Source of the DNA: Bacteroidales bacterium UBA2287
GTDB lineage: Bacteria; Bacteroidota; Bacteroidia; Bacteroidales; Tenuifilaceae
Assembly (NCBI GenBank): GCA_002345675.1
Contig: DDWL01000029.1
Span: 1 to 64,000, forward strand
Direction of reading: 5' to 3'
DNA: 64,000 nucleotides
Position 1 is the first letter of the stretch. Each line of letters starts with the position of its first letter. Positions 1 to 8,386 of this stretch are shown here, piece after piece. Below the pieces are notes generated by a model, which saw nothing but the letters and a program-made list of their open reading frames with translations, made no database searches and was not told where the DNA came from. A program made the translations under genes and the position numbers.

Positions 1-84
1 TTACACACTTGTTAGGACACTACCTGATATTATTTTCTTTAGTGTCCATAATCTCTTCATATTTTTTTCTCCCCCTAAAAAAAC

Positions 85-92
85 TATCTTTG
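85..92 (+). promoter_or_regulatory. Candidate -7 promoter element of the nucleotide-sugar operon
   Basis: TATCTTTG matches the Bacteroidota -7 consensus TAnnTTTG and lies 58 bp before the first start codon. No clear -33 TTTG is present, only a T-run at 62-68. The stretch 1-84 also holds a GGACACT/AGTGTCC inverted repeat (about 15-50) that may be the end of an upstream transcript. Confidence 0.45.
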
Positions 93-150
93 AAATTCAA
101 TTTGTATTGAAATAAATAAAATTTGAATTAATCTTAAATCCTCATTTTCA

Positions 151-1476
151 ATGAAGATATCCGTTGTAGGTTCGGGCTATGTTGGACTGGTTACCGGAAC
201 CTGTTTTGCCGAAACTGGCGTTACTGTTACTTGTGTAGATATTGACACCGAAAAAATTGAAAACCTAAAGAGAGGCATTATTCCCATATTCGAACCAGGT
301 CTCGAAGCAATGGTTCATAAAAATGTAGAGAAAGGTCGACTTTTCTTCACCACAAATCTTCCAGAGAGTATTAATGAAGCCGAAGCCGTATTTATTGCTG
401 TAGGTACTCCCCCCGACGAGGATGGCAGTGCCGACCTAAAGTACGTTCTTGGCGTAGCTGCCGAAGTTGGCAAAAACATGGAGCATTACATGGTGATTGT
501 TACCAAAAGTACTGTTCCCATTGGAACAGCCGAAAAAGTAAGATTGGCAATTAAAACTGAACTCGACAAACGTGGAGTAAAAATTCCTTTCGATGTAGCT
601 TCTAACCCCGAATTTTTAAAGGAAGGTGCAGCAATCGACGATTTTCTTAAGCCCGACCGTATTGTAATTGGAACCGACTCCGACGAGGCTGTGAAATTAA
701 TGAACCGCCTTTACAAGCCCTTTTTGCTTAATGGGCATCCCATTATTTTTATGGATATTCCATCGGCCGAACTTACCAAGTATGCAGCAAATGCCATGCT
801 GGCAACCCGTATAAGCTTTATGAACGACATTGCCAACCTCTGCGAAATTGTTGGTGCCGACGTAAACATGGTTCGCAAGGGAATTGGCTCCGACTCGCGA
901 ATTGGTAATAAATTTATATACCCTGGTGCTGGTTACGGTGGAAGTTGCTTTCCAAAGGACGTTAAAGCGCTTATCAAAACTTCAATCGAAAAAGGGCATC
1001 CCCTCGAACTTATGCAAGCTGTTGAGAACGTAAACGACAGTCAAAAGGAGGTGATTTTCAAAAAAATATATACCCATTTCAACGGAAACCTAAAGGGAAA
1101 ACGATTTGGGATGTGGGGCTTGTCGTTTAAACCCAATACCGACGACATGCGCGAAGCTCCAGCCCTTGTTGTAATTGCAAAACTTATTGAAGCGGGCGCA
1201 ACCGTAAAGGCGTACGACCCTGCGGCAATGCACGAAACCCAACGTAGAATTGGTAATGTTATAGAATATGCAACCGACCAGTACGATGCCGCTCTCGATA
1301 TTGACGCTCTAATACTTATGACCGAATGGCAGGAGTTTAGGGTAATAAACTTCAAAGTGCTTGCAAAGGTTATGAAATCGAAAATTATTTTCGATGGACG
1401 AAATATTTACGAACCCGAAGAGATGAAAGAAAACGGATTTGCATACTACAGCATTGGTCGTAAGCCCATTAACTAA
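151..1476 (+). CDS. ugd: UDP-glucose 6-dehydrogenase
   Basis: This cytoplasmic enzyme oxidises UDP-glucose to UDP-glucuronate with two NAD+. The 441-residue protein has the family's normal length. It opens with the dinucleotide-binding loop GSGYVGLVTG, and the nucleophilic Cys sits in PGAGYGGSCFPKD near residue 265. The C-terminal UDP-binding domain starts around residue 310 (GLSFKPNTDDMRE). It is followed after 9 bp by a UDP-glucuronate decarboxylase gene, so the two probably act in sequence to make UDP-xylose for surface polysaccharide. The start is the ATG before KISVVGSGYVG, as usual for the family. Confidence 0.95.
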   Translation: MKISVVGSGYVGLVTGTCFAETGVTVTCVDIDTEKIENLKRGIIPIFEPGLEAMVHKNVEKGRLFFTTNLPESINEAEAVFIAVGTPPDEDGSADLKYVLGVAAEVGKNMEHYMVIVTKSTVPIGTAEKVRLAIKTELDKRGVKIPFDVASNPEFLKEGAAIDDFLKPDRIVIGTDSDEAVKLMNRLYKPFLLNGHPIIFMDIPSAELTKYAANAMLATRISFMNDIANLCEIVGADVNMVRKGIGSDSRIGNKFIYPGAGYGGSCFPKDVKALIKTSIEKGHPLELMQAVENVNDSQKEVIFKKIYTHFNGNLKGKRFGMWGLSFKPNTDDMREAPALVVIAKLIEAGATVKAYDPAAMHETQRRIGNVIEYATDQYDAALDIDALILMTEWQEFRVINFKVLAKVMKSKIIFDGRNIYEPEEMKENGFAYYSIGRKPIN

Positions 1477-1485
1477 GGCAAAATT

Positions 1486-2433
1486 ATGAAACGAATTCTG
1501 GTAACCGGTGGAGCCGGTTTTGTTGGTTCTCATCTTTGCGAACGCCTTCTTGCCGAAGGCAACGATATAATTTGCCTCGACAACTTTTTTACTGGTTCAA
1601 AGGATAATATCGCACACCTTATTGGTAACCCATACTTCGAACTGGTTAGGCACGATGTTATTATGCCATTTTTTGCCGAGGTCGACGAGATTTACAACTT
1701 AGCTTGTCCCGCTTCTCCTATTCATTATCAGTACAACGGCATTAAAACCGTTAAAACTTCGGTAATGGGAGCTATTAATATGCTTGGACTTGCAAAGCGA
1801 GTTAAGGCTAAGGTTTTGCAAGCATCAACCAGCGAAGTATATGGCGACCCAACGGTGCACCCACAGCCCGAAACATACTGGGGAAATGTTAACCCCATTG
1901 GCGTTCGGTCGTGCTACGACGAAGGCAAGCGTTGCGCCGAAACCCTTTTTATGAACTATAAGGAGCAAAACGGAGTTCGAATTAAAATTGCCCGTATTTT
2001 TAATACCTACGGTCCTCGCATGAGCCCAAACGACGGGCGAGTTGTTTCAAACTTTATTGTTCAGGCGCTCCAAAATCACGATATTACCATTTATGGCGAT
2101 GGCTCGCAAACCCGCAGCTTCATGTATGTCGACAATTTGGTTGAGGGTTTAATTCGACTAATGAACACCCCCGAAAGTGTTACAGGTCCTGTAAACCTTG
2201 GTAATCCTGGCGAATTTACAATGATTGAGTTGGCTCAGTTGGTAATTAAAATTACTGGCAGTAAGTCGAAGCTGGTTTACTATCCCTTACCAGCCGACGA
2301 TCCCTTGCAGCGAAAGCCCGATATTACTTTAGCTCAATCGCTTTTAAATAACTGGACACCTGACATTAAGCTTGAGAATGGTTTGGTTAAAACCATTGCA
2401 TACTTCGACAATCTTTTAAAAAGTAAAAAATAG
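1486..2433 (+). CDS. UDP-glucuronate decarboxylase (UDP-xylose synthase)
   Basis: An extended short-chain dehydrogenase of 315 residues, typical of bacterial UXS. The Rossmann motif GGAGFVGSHL is at the N-terminus. The active-site tyrosine and lysine are in SCYDEGKR near residue 147, and the substrate-loop motif RIFNTYGPRM follows. The family converts UDP-glucuronate to UDP-xylose with tightly bound NAD+. Its position directly behind UDP-glucose dehydrogenase favours this over a UDP-glucose 4-epimerase or dTDP-glucose dehydratase. RfbC follows after 5 bp, so the three genes look like one operon. Confidence 0.9.
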   Translation: MKRILVTGGAGFVGSHLCERLLAEGNDIICLDNFFTGSKDNIAHLIGNPYFELVRHDVIMPFFAEVDEIYNLACPASPIHYQYNGIKTVKTSVMGAINMLGLAKRVKAKVLQASTSEVYGDPTVHPQPETYWGNVNPIGVRSCYDEGKRCAETLFMNYKEQNGVRIKIARIFNTYGPRMSPNDGRVVSNFIVQALQNHDITIYGDGSQTRSFMYVDNLVEGLIRLMNTPESVTGPVNLGNPGEFTMIELAQLVIKITGSKSKLVYYPLPADDPLQRKPDITLAQSLLNNWTPDIKLENGLVKTIAYFDNLLKSKK

Positions 2434-2438
2434 TTGCT

Positions 2439-3008
2439 ATGAAGATAGTAGAAACTCCAATTCCCGACCTTTTTGTTTTAGAGCCCAGAATATTCGAGGA
2501 TTCTCGTGGATATTTCTTAGAAACGTACAGCCAAAAAGCACTCGAATTGCATGGCTTAACAATGAATTTCATTCAGGATAACGAATCGAAATCGGAGTAT
2601 GGCGTTATTCGTGGGCTACACTATCAGCTTGCGCCTTATGCGCAAACAAAGCTCGTTAGGGTTGTAATGGGAACAATTATCGATGTAGCAGTCGATTTGC
2701 GCAGAAACTCGCCAACCTTTGGGAAGCATTTTGCCGTTGAATTGAATTCGGTAAAAAAGAATATGCTGCTCGTTCCTCGAGGTTTTGCACATGGTTTCTC
2801 GGTGCTTAGCGAAACGGCAATTGTGTGCTATAAATGCGATGGTCCCTACACTCCCGAAGCCGAAAGGGGTATTCTTTATAACGATTCTCAGCTAGGTATC
2901 GACTGGCAAGTAAATTCCGAAAAGGCACTAGTTTCGGCAAAGGATAAGGTTTACCCATCGTTTTCGCAAGCCGAAATGAACTTTATTTACGGCAAAGAAA
3001 GGGAGTAG
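2439..3008 (+). CDS. rfbC: dTDP-4-dehydrorhamnose 3,5-epimerase
   Basis: A cupin-fold epimerase of 189 residues, full length. Seen motifs are DSRGYFLETYS, IQDNESKSEYGVIRGLHYQ (catalytic His in RGLHYQ) and PRGFAHGFSVL. The family epimerises C3 and C5 of dTDP-4-keto-6-deoxyglucose on the way to dTDP-L-rhamnose. RfbA, RfbB and RfbD are not in this window, so the pathway must be completed elsewhere. It is the third gene of the nucleotide-sugar operon. Confidence 0.93.
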   Translation: MKIVETPIPDLFVLEPRIFEDSRGYFLETYSQKALELHGLTMNFIQDNESKSEYGVIRGLHYQLAPYAQTKLVRVVMGTIIDVAVDLRRNSPTFGKHFAVELNSVKKNMLLVPRGFAHGFSVLSETAIVCYKCDGPYTPEAERGILYNDSQLGIDWQVNSEKALVSAKDKVYPSFSQAEMNFIYGKERE

Positions 3009-3052
3009 CTACTACAAATTAATGGTGTTCTATTTTCAAAAAAGTACTATGT

Positions 3053-3090
3053 AAGGCTCAATCTCGCAAAAAAATGCTAAATTGAGCCTT
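3053..3090 (+). terminator. Hairpin after rfbC, possible terminator
   Basis: A perfect 10-bp stem, AAGGCTCAAT (3053-3062) with ATTGAGCCTT (3081-3090), and an 18-nt A-rich loop. No strong T-run follows, so intrinsic termination is uncertain. It separates the nucleotide-sugar operon from the phosphohexomutase gene. Confidence 0.5.
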
Positions 3091-3138
3091 TGGTGTGTTA
3101 TTAAACTAAGTAAATATCGAACCTAAAAACATAAAGTA

Positions 3139-4884
3139 ATGAGTACCCAAAGTGTCGACCCAGCAATTCTAAAAAAAGCCCAAGAATGGCTTAATCCTGA
3201 ATTCGATGCCGAAACTCGAAATGAGGTTAAAAATTTAATTGAGCAAAACCCAAAAGAACTTACCGATGCATTTTATCGTAGCCTCGAGTTTGGCACTGGT
3301 GGACTTAGAGGAATTATGGGTGCTGGCACAAACCGAATGAATAACTATACAGTAGGAATGGCCACTCAGGGTCTTGCCAATTACTTGCTGCAGCAGTTTA
3401 AAAATCTTCCCGAAATTAGGGTTGCCATAGCCACCGATTCGCGAAACAACAGTACCAAGTTTTCTCAAACCGCTGCCCAAATATTGTCGGCAAATGGTAT
3501 AAAAGTTTACCTGTTCGATTCGTTAAGGCCAACCCCCGAGCTCAGTTTTGCTGTAAGGTGCTTTAAATGCCAAAGCGGTATTGTAATCACTGCATCGCAC
3601 AACCCTAAGGAGTATAATGGTTATAAGGTTTACTGGGACGATGGCGGACAGGTAGTTCCCCCTCACGATAAAAATATTATTGCCGAAGTAAATAAAATTC
3701 AGTCGGTTAAGGAGGTTAAGTTTAAAGGAAACGACAACCTTATTAAAACTATTGGCAACGAAATTGACGAAATGTATATTAATACATTGGCATCGCTGTC
3801 GCTGTCGCCCGAAATTAACCGCAAGCATAGCAACCTAAAAATTGTATATACAGCGTTGCACGGAACAGGGGTAAAATTAGTGCCTATGGCACTTAAAAAG
3901 TTCGGTTTTGCTAATGTGAATAGTGTTAAGGAGCAAGACGTTAGCGATGGGAATTTCCCAACAATTTTTTCTCCAAATCCAGAGGAAGCATCGGCTCTTA
4001 AAATGGCTCTCGACCTTGCCCAGAAAATCGATGCCGAAATTGTTATGGCAACCGATCCCGATGCCGACCGCGTTGGCCTTGGTGTTAAGGACGACACTGG
4101 GAAATTCATTCTATTAAATGGCAATCAGGCTGCAACCCTGCTTATTTACTATTTGCTTTTTAAGTGGAACGAAAAGGGAATGATAAAAGGTAAAGAGTAC
4201 ATTGTGAAAACCATTGTAACCACCGATTTGCTTGCCGATATTGCAAAAAAGTTTAAGGTCGAATGCCACGAAGTTCTTACAGGCTTCAAGTATATTGCCG
4301 AAATTATTCGCAAACTCGAAGGCGAAAAAACGTTTATAGGAGGTGGCGAGGAGAGCTACGGATACCTTGCCGGTAGCTTTGTACGCGATAAGGATGCCAT
4401 TTTAAGCTGTGCTCTTTTTGCCGAAATTGCTGCTTGGGCTAAGGAGCAAAACAAATCGCTGTACCAGCTGCTAATCGAAATTTATGTTGAATTTGGGTTG
4501 TACAAGGAGCACCTAATTTCGCTAACCAAAAAGGGCAAAGAGGGAGCCGAAGAAATTAAGGCAATGATGGTTAACTTTCGTAGTAATCCTCCCAAAACCA
4601 TTGGAGGATCGAAGGTTACCCTTGTTCACGACTACGAAATGCGCATAACCACCAACTTGCAAACGGGAAAAACCACTCCCATTGAATTCCCAAAATCGGA
4701 CGTTATTCAGCTAATTACCGAGGATAAAACCCGAATTTCGGTTCGTCCATCGGGAACGGAGCCAAAAATTAAATTCTACTTTGGAGTTCGAGGCGAGCTA
4801 AAATCGGTTGGTGAGTATAAGCAAGTAATTGCTAAACTCGACGAAAAAATTAAGGGAATTGTTGAGGAGTTGAAAATTGGGTAA
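3139..4884 (+). CDS. Phosphoglucomutase/phosphomannomutase family protein
   Basis: An alpha-D-phosphohexomutase of 581 residues, the length of the PgcA/PGM2-like branch. It has the four expected domains: the phosphoserine loop ITASHNPKEYNG near residue 150, the Mg2+ loop ATDPDADRVGLG near 305, the sugar-binding loop GGGEESYGY near 400 and the phosphate-binding loop RPSGTEPKIKFYFG near 535. It interconverts glucose-1-phosphate and glucose-6-phosphate, and possibly pentose or mannose phosphates. Glucose-1-phosphate feeds the UDP- and dTDP-sugar routes encoded just upstream, although a 130-bp gap with a hairpin suggests a separate transcript. Confidence 0.92.
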   Translation: MSTQSVDPAILKKAQEWLNPEFDAETRNEVKNLIEQNPKELTDAFYRSLEFGTGGLRGIMGAGTNRMNNYTVGMATQGLANYLLQQFKNLPEIRVAIATDSRNNSTKFSQTAAQILSANGIKVYLFDSLRPTPELSFAVRCFKCQSGIVITASHNPKEYNGYKVYWDDGGQVVPPHDKNIIAEVNKIQSVKEVKFKGNDNLIKTIGNEIDEMYINTLASLSLSPEINRKHSNLKIVYTALHGTGVKLVPMALKKFGFANVNSVKEQDVSDGNFPTIFSPNPEEASALKMALDLAQKIDAEIVMATDPDADRVGLGVKDDTGKFILLNGNQAATLLIYYLLFKWNEKGMIKGKEYIVKTIVTTDLLADIAKKFKVECHEVLTGFKYIAEIIRKLEGEKTFIGGGEESYGYLAGSFVRDKDAILSCALFAEIAAWAKEQNKSLYQLLIEIYVEFGLYKEHLISLTKKGKEGAEEIKAMMVNFRSNPPKTIGGSKVTLVHDYEMRITTNLQTGKTTPIEFPKSDVIQLITEDKTRISVRPSGTEPKIKFYFGVRGELKSVGEYKQVIAKLDEKIKGIVEELKIG

Positions 4885-4891
4885 GGGTTCG

Positions 4892-4985
4892 GTTGTCAGT
4901 TGTCAGTTGTCAGTTGTCAGTTCACCTCGGACACTGAGTTTATCGAAGTGTCAGTCTTCAGACTTCAGACTTCAGACTTCGGACT
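4892..4985 (+). repeat. 7-bp-period repeat array 1 in the leader of the YjbQ gene
   Basis: Two blocks of heptad repeats: GTTGTCA about four times, then CTTCAGA/CTTCGGA about four times. They flank a 30-bp unique block at 4923-4952 that recurs in reverse complement at 52587-52616. The array lies between a stop codon and the next ATG, about 38 bp before that ATG. Similar arrays occur at 15892-15989 and 52617-52711. Confidence 0.85.
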
Positions 4986-5023
4986 CAATTAACTCAATAA
5001 CACATTAACCAAATAACTCAATC

Positions 5024-5440
5024 ATGAAAAGTTTCCGTAAAGAATTGTGGTTCGAAACCAGTCGTAGGCGAGAGTTAATAAACATTACGCCAAATATTAT
5101 TCAGTGCCTCCACGAAAGTAAAGTGCAAGAGGGTTTGTTGCTCGTAAATGCCATGCATATTACTTCGAGTGTCTTTATAAATGATGACGAAAGGGGGCTA
5201 CACCACGACATTGATGCTTGGCTCGAGAAGCTTGCACCCGAAAAACCATACGATCAGTACAAGCATAATGGCTACGAAGATAATGCCGATGCGCATTTAA
5301 AGCGTACCATTATGGGTCGCGAGGTAGTTGTTGCAATTACCGAGGGTAAACTCGACTTTGGCCCATGGGAGCAAATATTCTATGGCGAATTCGATGGAAA
5401 AAGAAGAAAAAGGGTGCTGGTAAAAATTATTGGGGAGTAG
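5024..5440 (+). CDS. YjbQ/UPF0047 family protein (secondary thiamine-phosphate synthase enzyme)
   Basis: A 138-residue single-domain protein of the YjbQ family, full length. It shows the conserved core HITSSVFIND, a central DADAHLKRTIMG-like segment (NADAHLKRTIMGREV), and the C-terminal GPWEQIFYGEFDG with RRKRVLVKI. Family members form a compact metal-binding trimer; some E. coli data link them to weak thiamine-phosphate synthase activity, and the physiological role is unclear. The tail overlaps the convergent TatD gene by 14 bp. A heptad repeat array occupies its leader. Confidence 0.85.
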   Translation: MKSFRKELWFETSRRRELINITPNIIQCLHESKVQEGLLLVNAMHITSSVFINDDERGLHHDIDAWLEKLAPEKPYDQYKHNGYEDNADAHLKRTIMGREVVVAITEGKLDFGPWEQIFYGEFDGKRRKRVLVKIIGE

Positions 5441-6089
5441 TTCCAAAGAATACTTCAAAGTTTTTTTCAATTTGAACTTTCAGTTCATTAATTCCCATTT
5501 GCAAGCATGAGGTTGCTGCAATATAAACCTCTTCAATGTTTTCAATGAAATCGTCTGTTTCAAAGAAAATCCTATCGGCAGGGGTTGATTTTAGCGCCTC
5601 AACAATTTTAGGATTTTTTGCAAACGCAATGCAAAACGATAGGTAAAAGCCTTGCTTTACAAGCGATTTCGCAATTTGAGCATTACCCATAAAGTTGTGA
5701 ATTACCCATGGGGTAGTAGGCTTTAATTTTTTTTGCAACTCTTGAATTTCCGAAAACGACCTTACGCAGTGAATAACCACAGGTTTTTGAACCTTTTCGG
5801 CAATATCAACCTGTTTTTTAAAAAGTTCAATTTGAGTAGTTAAATCGGCGCCCTTTAACCTATCGAGGCCAATTTCGCCAATGGCAATAACGTTGGGCTC
5901 TAACGCAATTTGTTTCAATTTCGAAAGCATACTGCTTACATTCTCATCGGAACTTTGCCAAGGGTGAATGCCAACGGTGCTAAAAGTTGATAGTTTACTA
6001 TTTAAGGCTTCGTTTACAGTGTATGAAATAACTTGTAAAACATTACTGAATGTTACCGCTTTGTGGCTATGGAAGTTAATAAAATTCAT
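5427..6089 (-). CDS. TatD family metal-dependent hydrolase
   Basis: A 220-residue TIM-barrel amidohydrolase, somewhat shorter than the usual 255-265 residues. Metal ligands expected for the family are visible: H7 and H9 in FHSH, E72 in IGEIGLD, H107 in VIHC, H131 in VIHNF and D179 in FFETDD. TatD proteins are Mg2+-dependent DNases or related hydrolases. Shortened TatD members like this are common in Bacteroidota. The 3' end overlaps the convergent YjbQ gene, so no terminator fits between them. Confidence 0.88.
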   Translation of the reverse strand: MNFINFHSHKAVTFSNVLQVISYTVNEALNSKLSTFSTVGIHPWQSSDENVSSMLSKLKQIALEPNVIAIGEIGLDRLKGADLTTQIELFKKQVDIAEKVQKPVVIHCVRSFSEIQELQKKLKPTTPWVIHNFMGNAQIAKSLVKQGFYLSFCIAFAKNPKIVEALKSTPADRIFFETDDFIENIEEVYIAATSCLQMGINELKVQIEKNFEVFFGTTPQ

Positions 6090-6223
6090 TGTACTGCAAT
6101 TTGTATGACAAGTTATTAAAATTTACGATTATTTTTGGTTTCAAATAATTAAGTTTGGAATAAGGTTAATTTAGTTACCTAAGATTTTCTAAACAAGTAA
6201 AGCACAATAAAGAGAATTAGATT

Positions 6224-7162
6224 ATGATGAATTCTAAATCGATAAAATTTCCTAAAAGGGCGTGGATATACTTTACCGAAATGTTCCCAATTATAGTGTA
6301 CCTGCCCTTTGTAATTGCTATGTATGCTTGCATGAGTTTTACGGTTCAGTCGTTAGGTTCTGAAATAGTTATTGATTGTTACTTCGTAACTGGCATAATA
6401 TCAGCGTTTTTTATGATGCTTCTAATAAGAAATTTTGACGATTTAAAAGATTACGAACTAGATAAAAAAATATTTCCCAACCGTCCCATTCCCCGAGGCG
6501 ATGTGAAAAAGAGCGATATTCAGTTAATGGCATTTAGCAGTTTTATTATTGTATTGCTTGCCAATGCTATTTTTGCTCAAAAAACACTTGTTGTTTTTTT
6601 AGTTATGATTGTTTATGCTTTGCTAACCTATAAGTGGTTTTTTGCGGAAAAATTTCATCGTAGCCACGTTTTCTTTACAATGTTTACACACCAACCTTTG
6701 CCAATTATTATAAACTTTTTTCTAATTCATACTGCCTTAGCAAGCGGTACAAACTATGAAGTTTTTTCGTTAAAATATTTCTTTGTGCTCCTTCTTTTTT
6801 CTTTTCCAGTTACCATATGGGAAACGTCGCGGAAAATACGTTCAGCCGATATGGAAACGGAGTATGAAACTTTTTCGAGATTTTTGGGAGCGCGAAATGC
6901 TACGCTAATACCTATAATACTTATTTTTTTAACTTCAATTTTAGGCGTTTACTTTGGGTTGCAACTAAACTTGGGTGTATCGTTCTATATAATATTATTA
7001 GTATTACTAGTAGGAGTTGCATTTTTTTACATTAGGTTTTTTGTAAAACCTACAAATGAGAATAATTTGCTTAAATCGGTGTCGATGGCATTTGCTGGTA
7101 TTTTCTTTTTGAATTTGCTAGCGCATATAATTGCTGTAAAGCAAATAATTCTTCTTACATAA
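6224..7162 (+). CDS. UbiA family prenyltransferase, possible lipid-type
   Basis: An integral membrane prenyltransferase of 312 residues with about eight or nine hydrophobic helices. The first Asp-rich motif is N70-F-D-D-L-K-D76-Y-E-L-D80, followed by PNRPIPRG (residues 85-92). This block resembles the digeranylgeranylglyceryl-phosphate synthase and chlorophyll synthase branches. The second acidic motif is atypical: WETSRKIRSADMETEYE (199-213). The family transfers a polyprenyl group from its diphosphate to an acceptor. Neighbours include CarS-like and CDP-alcohol phosphatidyltransferase genes, and I see no menaquinone or haem genes nearby, so a lipid acceptor is my inference. A TAAGTTTG -7 element lies at 6150-6157. 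Confidence 0.85.
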   Translation: MMNSKSIKFPKRAWIYFTEMFPIIVYLPFVIAMYACMSFTVQSLGSEIVIDCYFVTGIISAFFMMLLIRNFDDLKDYELDKKIFPNRPIPRGDVKKSDIQLMAFSSFIIVLLANAIFAQKTLVVFLVMIVYALLTYKWFFAEKFHRSHVFFTMFTHQPLPIIINFFLIHTALASGTNYEVFSLKYFFVLLLFSFPVTIWETSRKIRSADMETEYETFSRFLGARNATLIPIILIFLTSILGVYFGLQLNLGVSFYIILLVLLVGVAFFYIRFFVKPTNENNLLKSVSMAFAGIFFLNLLAHIIAVKQIILLT

Positions 7163-7170
7163 ACTTTAGT

Positions 7171-7743
7171 TTAATACAAAAAGGGGATTAATTTCCAAGT
7201 TTTCGATTGGTAGTTGGTGTACTGCTGTTTGAACTGAGAAAGTAATACTTTTTCTTCTAAAATAATTCTACGTACAATAACCAGTAGGGGTAGGAGTATA
7301 AGTAACACAAGTGCTATTATATTGTTGAGCATTAAGCCTAAGCCAATATAGTAAAGAATTAAGCCCGTGTAACTGGGGTGCCTAACAAAGCGGTATAAAC
7401 CATTGGTTTTGAGTTTATGATTTTTGATAATGGTAACGTAAACCGTGAACGATTTGCCAAGCGAAATTACGGCAACCCAACGAATTGCAAAGCCTATTAC
7501 AACCAGCAAATACCCGAATACATTAACATAAAGGGGAAATTCAACTCTTGTTAAACCCCAAAAGTAAAACAGTAAGCTAGCAATTATGGTTGTCGGAATT
7601 ACTAATCGGAAAAGAAGCAATGTATTTCCATCTTGTTGAAAAGCATCGTTATTGTTGCTGGTTCGTTTCCAAATGTTAATAACAACTCCAGAGACAGTAA
7701 AAGCGGCTATTGCAATGAATATGGCTATTTGTTCACTTGTCAT
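7171..7743 (-). CDS. Isoprenylcysteine carboxyl methyltransferase (ICMT)-like membrane methyltransferase
   Basis: A 190-residue membrane protein with about five helices. The C-terminal half carries the ICMT/PEMT signature: NGLYRFVRHPSYTGL (residues 114-128) and RRIILEEKVLLSQF with E163-E164, ending in KLIPFLY. Family members methylate isoprenoid-linked carboxylates or phospholipid amines using S-adenosylmethionine. The substrate here is unknown. It is convergent with the UbiA gene (8-bp gap) and divergent from the CDP-alcohol phosphatidyltransferase gene, with 49 bp between the two starts, so a shared bidirectional promoter is possible. Confidence 0.85.
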   Translation of the reverse strand: MTSEQIAIFIAIAAFTVSGVVINIWKRTSNNNDAFQQDGNTLLLFRLVIPTTIIASLLFYFWGLTRVEFPLYVNVFGYLLVVIGFAIRWVAVISLGKSFTVYVTIIKNHKLKTNGLYRFVRHPSYTGLILYYIGLGLMLNNIIALVLLILLPLLVIVRRIILEEKVLLSQFKQQYTNYQSKTWKLIPFLY

Positions 7744-7792
7744 TTTTTGTTACTTTTAAAAACCAATTTAATTCAACTTAAAGTTAAACTTT

Positions 7793-8374
7793 ATGAACCA
7801 AAAAATACCCTGGAATATTCCAAATATACTTTCGTTCTACCGCCTCGTGTCGTTTCCCTTTGTACTAGTAATAGCTTTGCTGGGGTACGAAAAACTTTTT
7901 GTGGTTTTAATTTGCATTAACCTTGTAACCGATGTTTTAGATGGGTTTATAGCCCGTACTTTTAATATGAAAACCGAAATTGGTGCCAAACTCGATTCCA
8001 TTGCCGATACCGGAACTTTCATTCTTGCCTTTTTGGGCTTATACCTATTCCGGTGGAATATACTTCAAAATTATGCCTTTCCTTTCCTGCTTTTCGTTTC
8101 GCTTTTTGTTTTTTGCAACCTTTTATCGTTGTTGAAATTTAGGCGATTGCCAAGCCTTCACCTTTACTCTTGGAAAATTGGAGGGTATATACAGGGTGCT
8201 TTTCTATTTACAATTTTTGCCATTGACTTTTATGCTCCCTTTTTTTATTTTATGATTGTGTGGAGCGTTTTGGCCATTCTGGAGCATATAATCATTCAAC
8301 TTATAATTGAAAAAATGATTTCGAATGCAAAGGGTTTGTACTGGGTACTTAAAGGAATGAAAAAGGCCATTTAG
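7793..8374 (+). CDS. CDP-alcohol phosphatidyltransferase family protein
   Basis: A 193-residue membrane protein with about six helices. The complete signature D-x2-DG-x2-AR-x8-G-x3-D-x3-D is present as D47, D50, G51, A54, R55, G64, D68 and D72, so the Mg2+-dependent active site looks intact. The family exchanges the CMP of a CDP-linked lipid or alcohol for another alcohol, giving phosphatidyl-type head groups. It could be an ordinary PgsA- or inositol-type enzyme. Its location beside a CarS-like gene raises the option of a CDP-archaeol-like donor, which is my inference. It is convergent with the next gene, 12 bp away. Confidence 0.9.
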   Translation: MNQKIPWNIPNILSFYRLVSFPFVLVIALLGYEKLFVVLICINLVTDVLDGFIARTFNMKTEIGAKLDSIADTGTFILAFLGLYLFRWNILQNYAFPFLLFVSLFVFCNLLSLLKFRRLPSLHLYSWKIGGYIQGAFLFTIFAIDFYAPFFYFMIVWSVLAILEHIIIQLIIEKMISNAKGLYWVLKGMKKAI

Positions 8375-8386
8375 TAACCCCTAATC

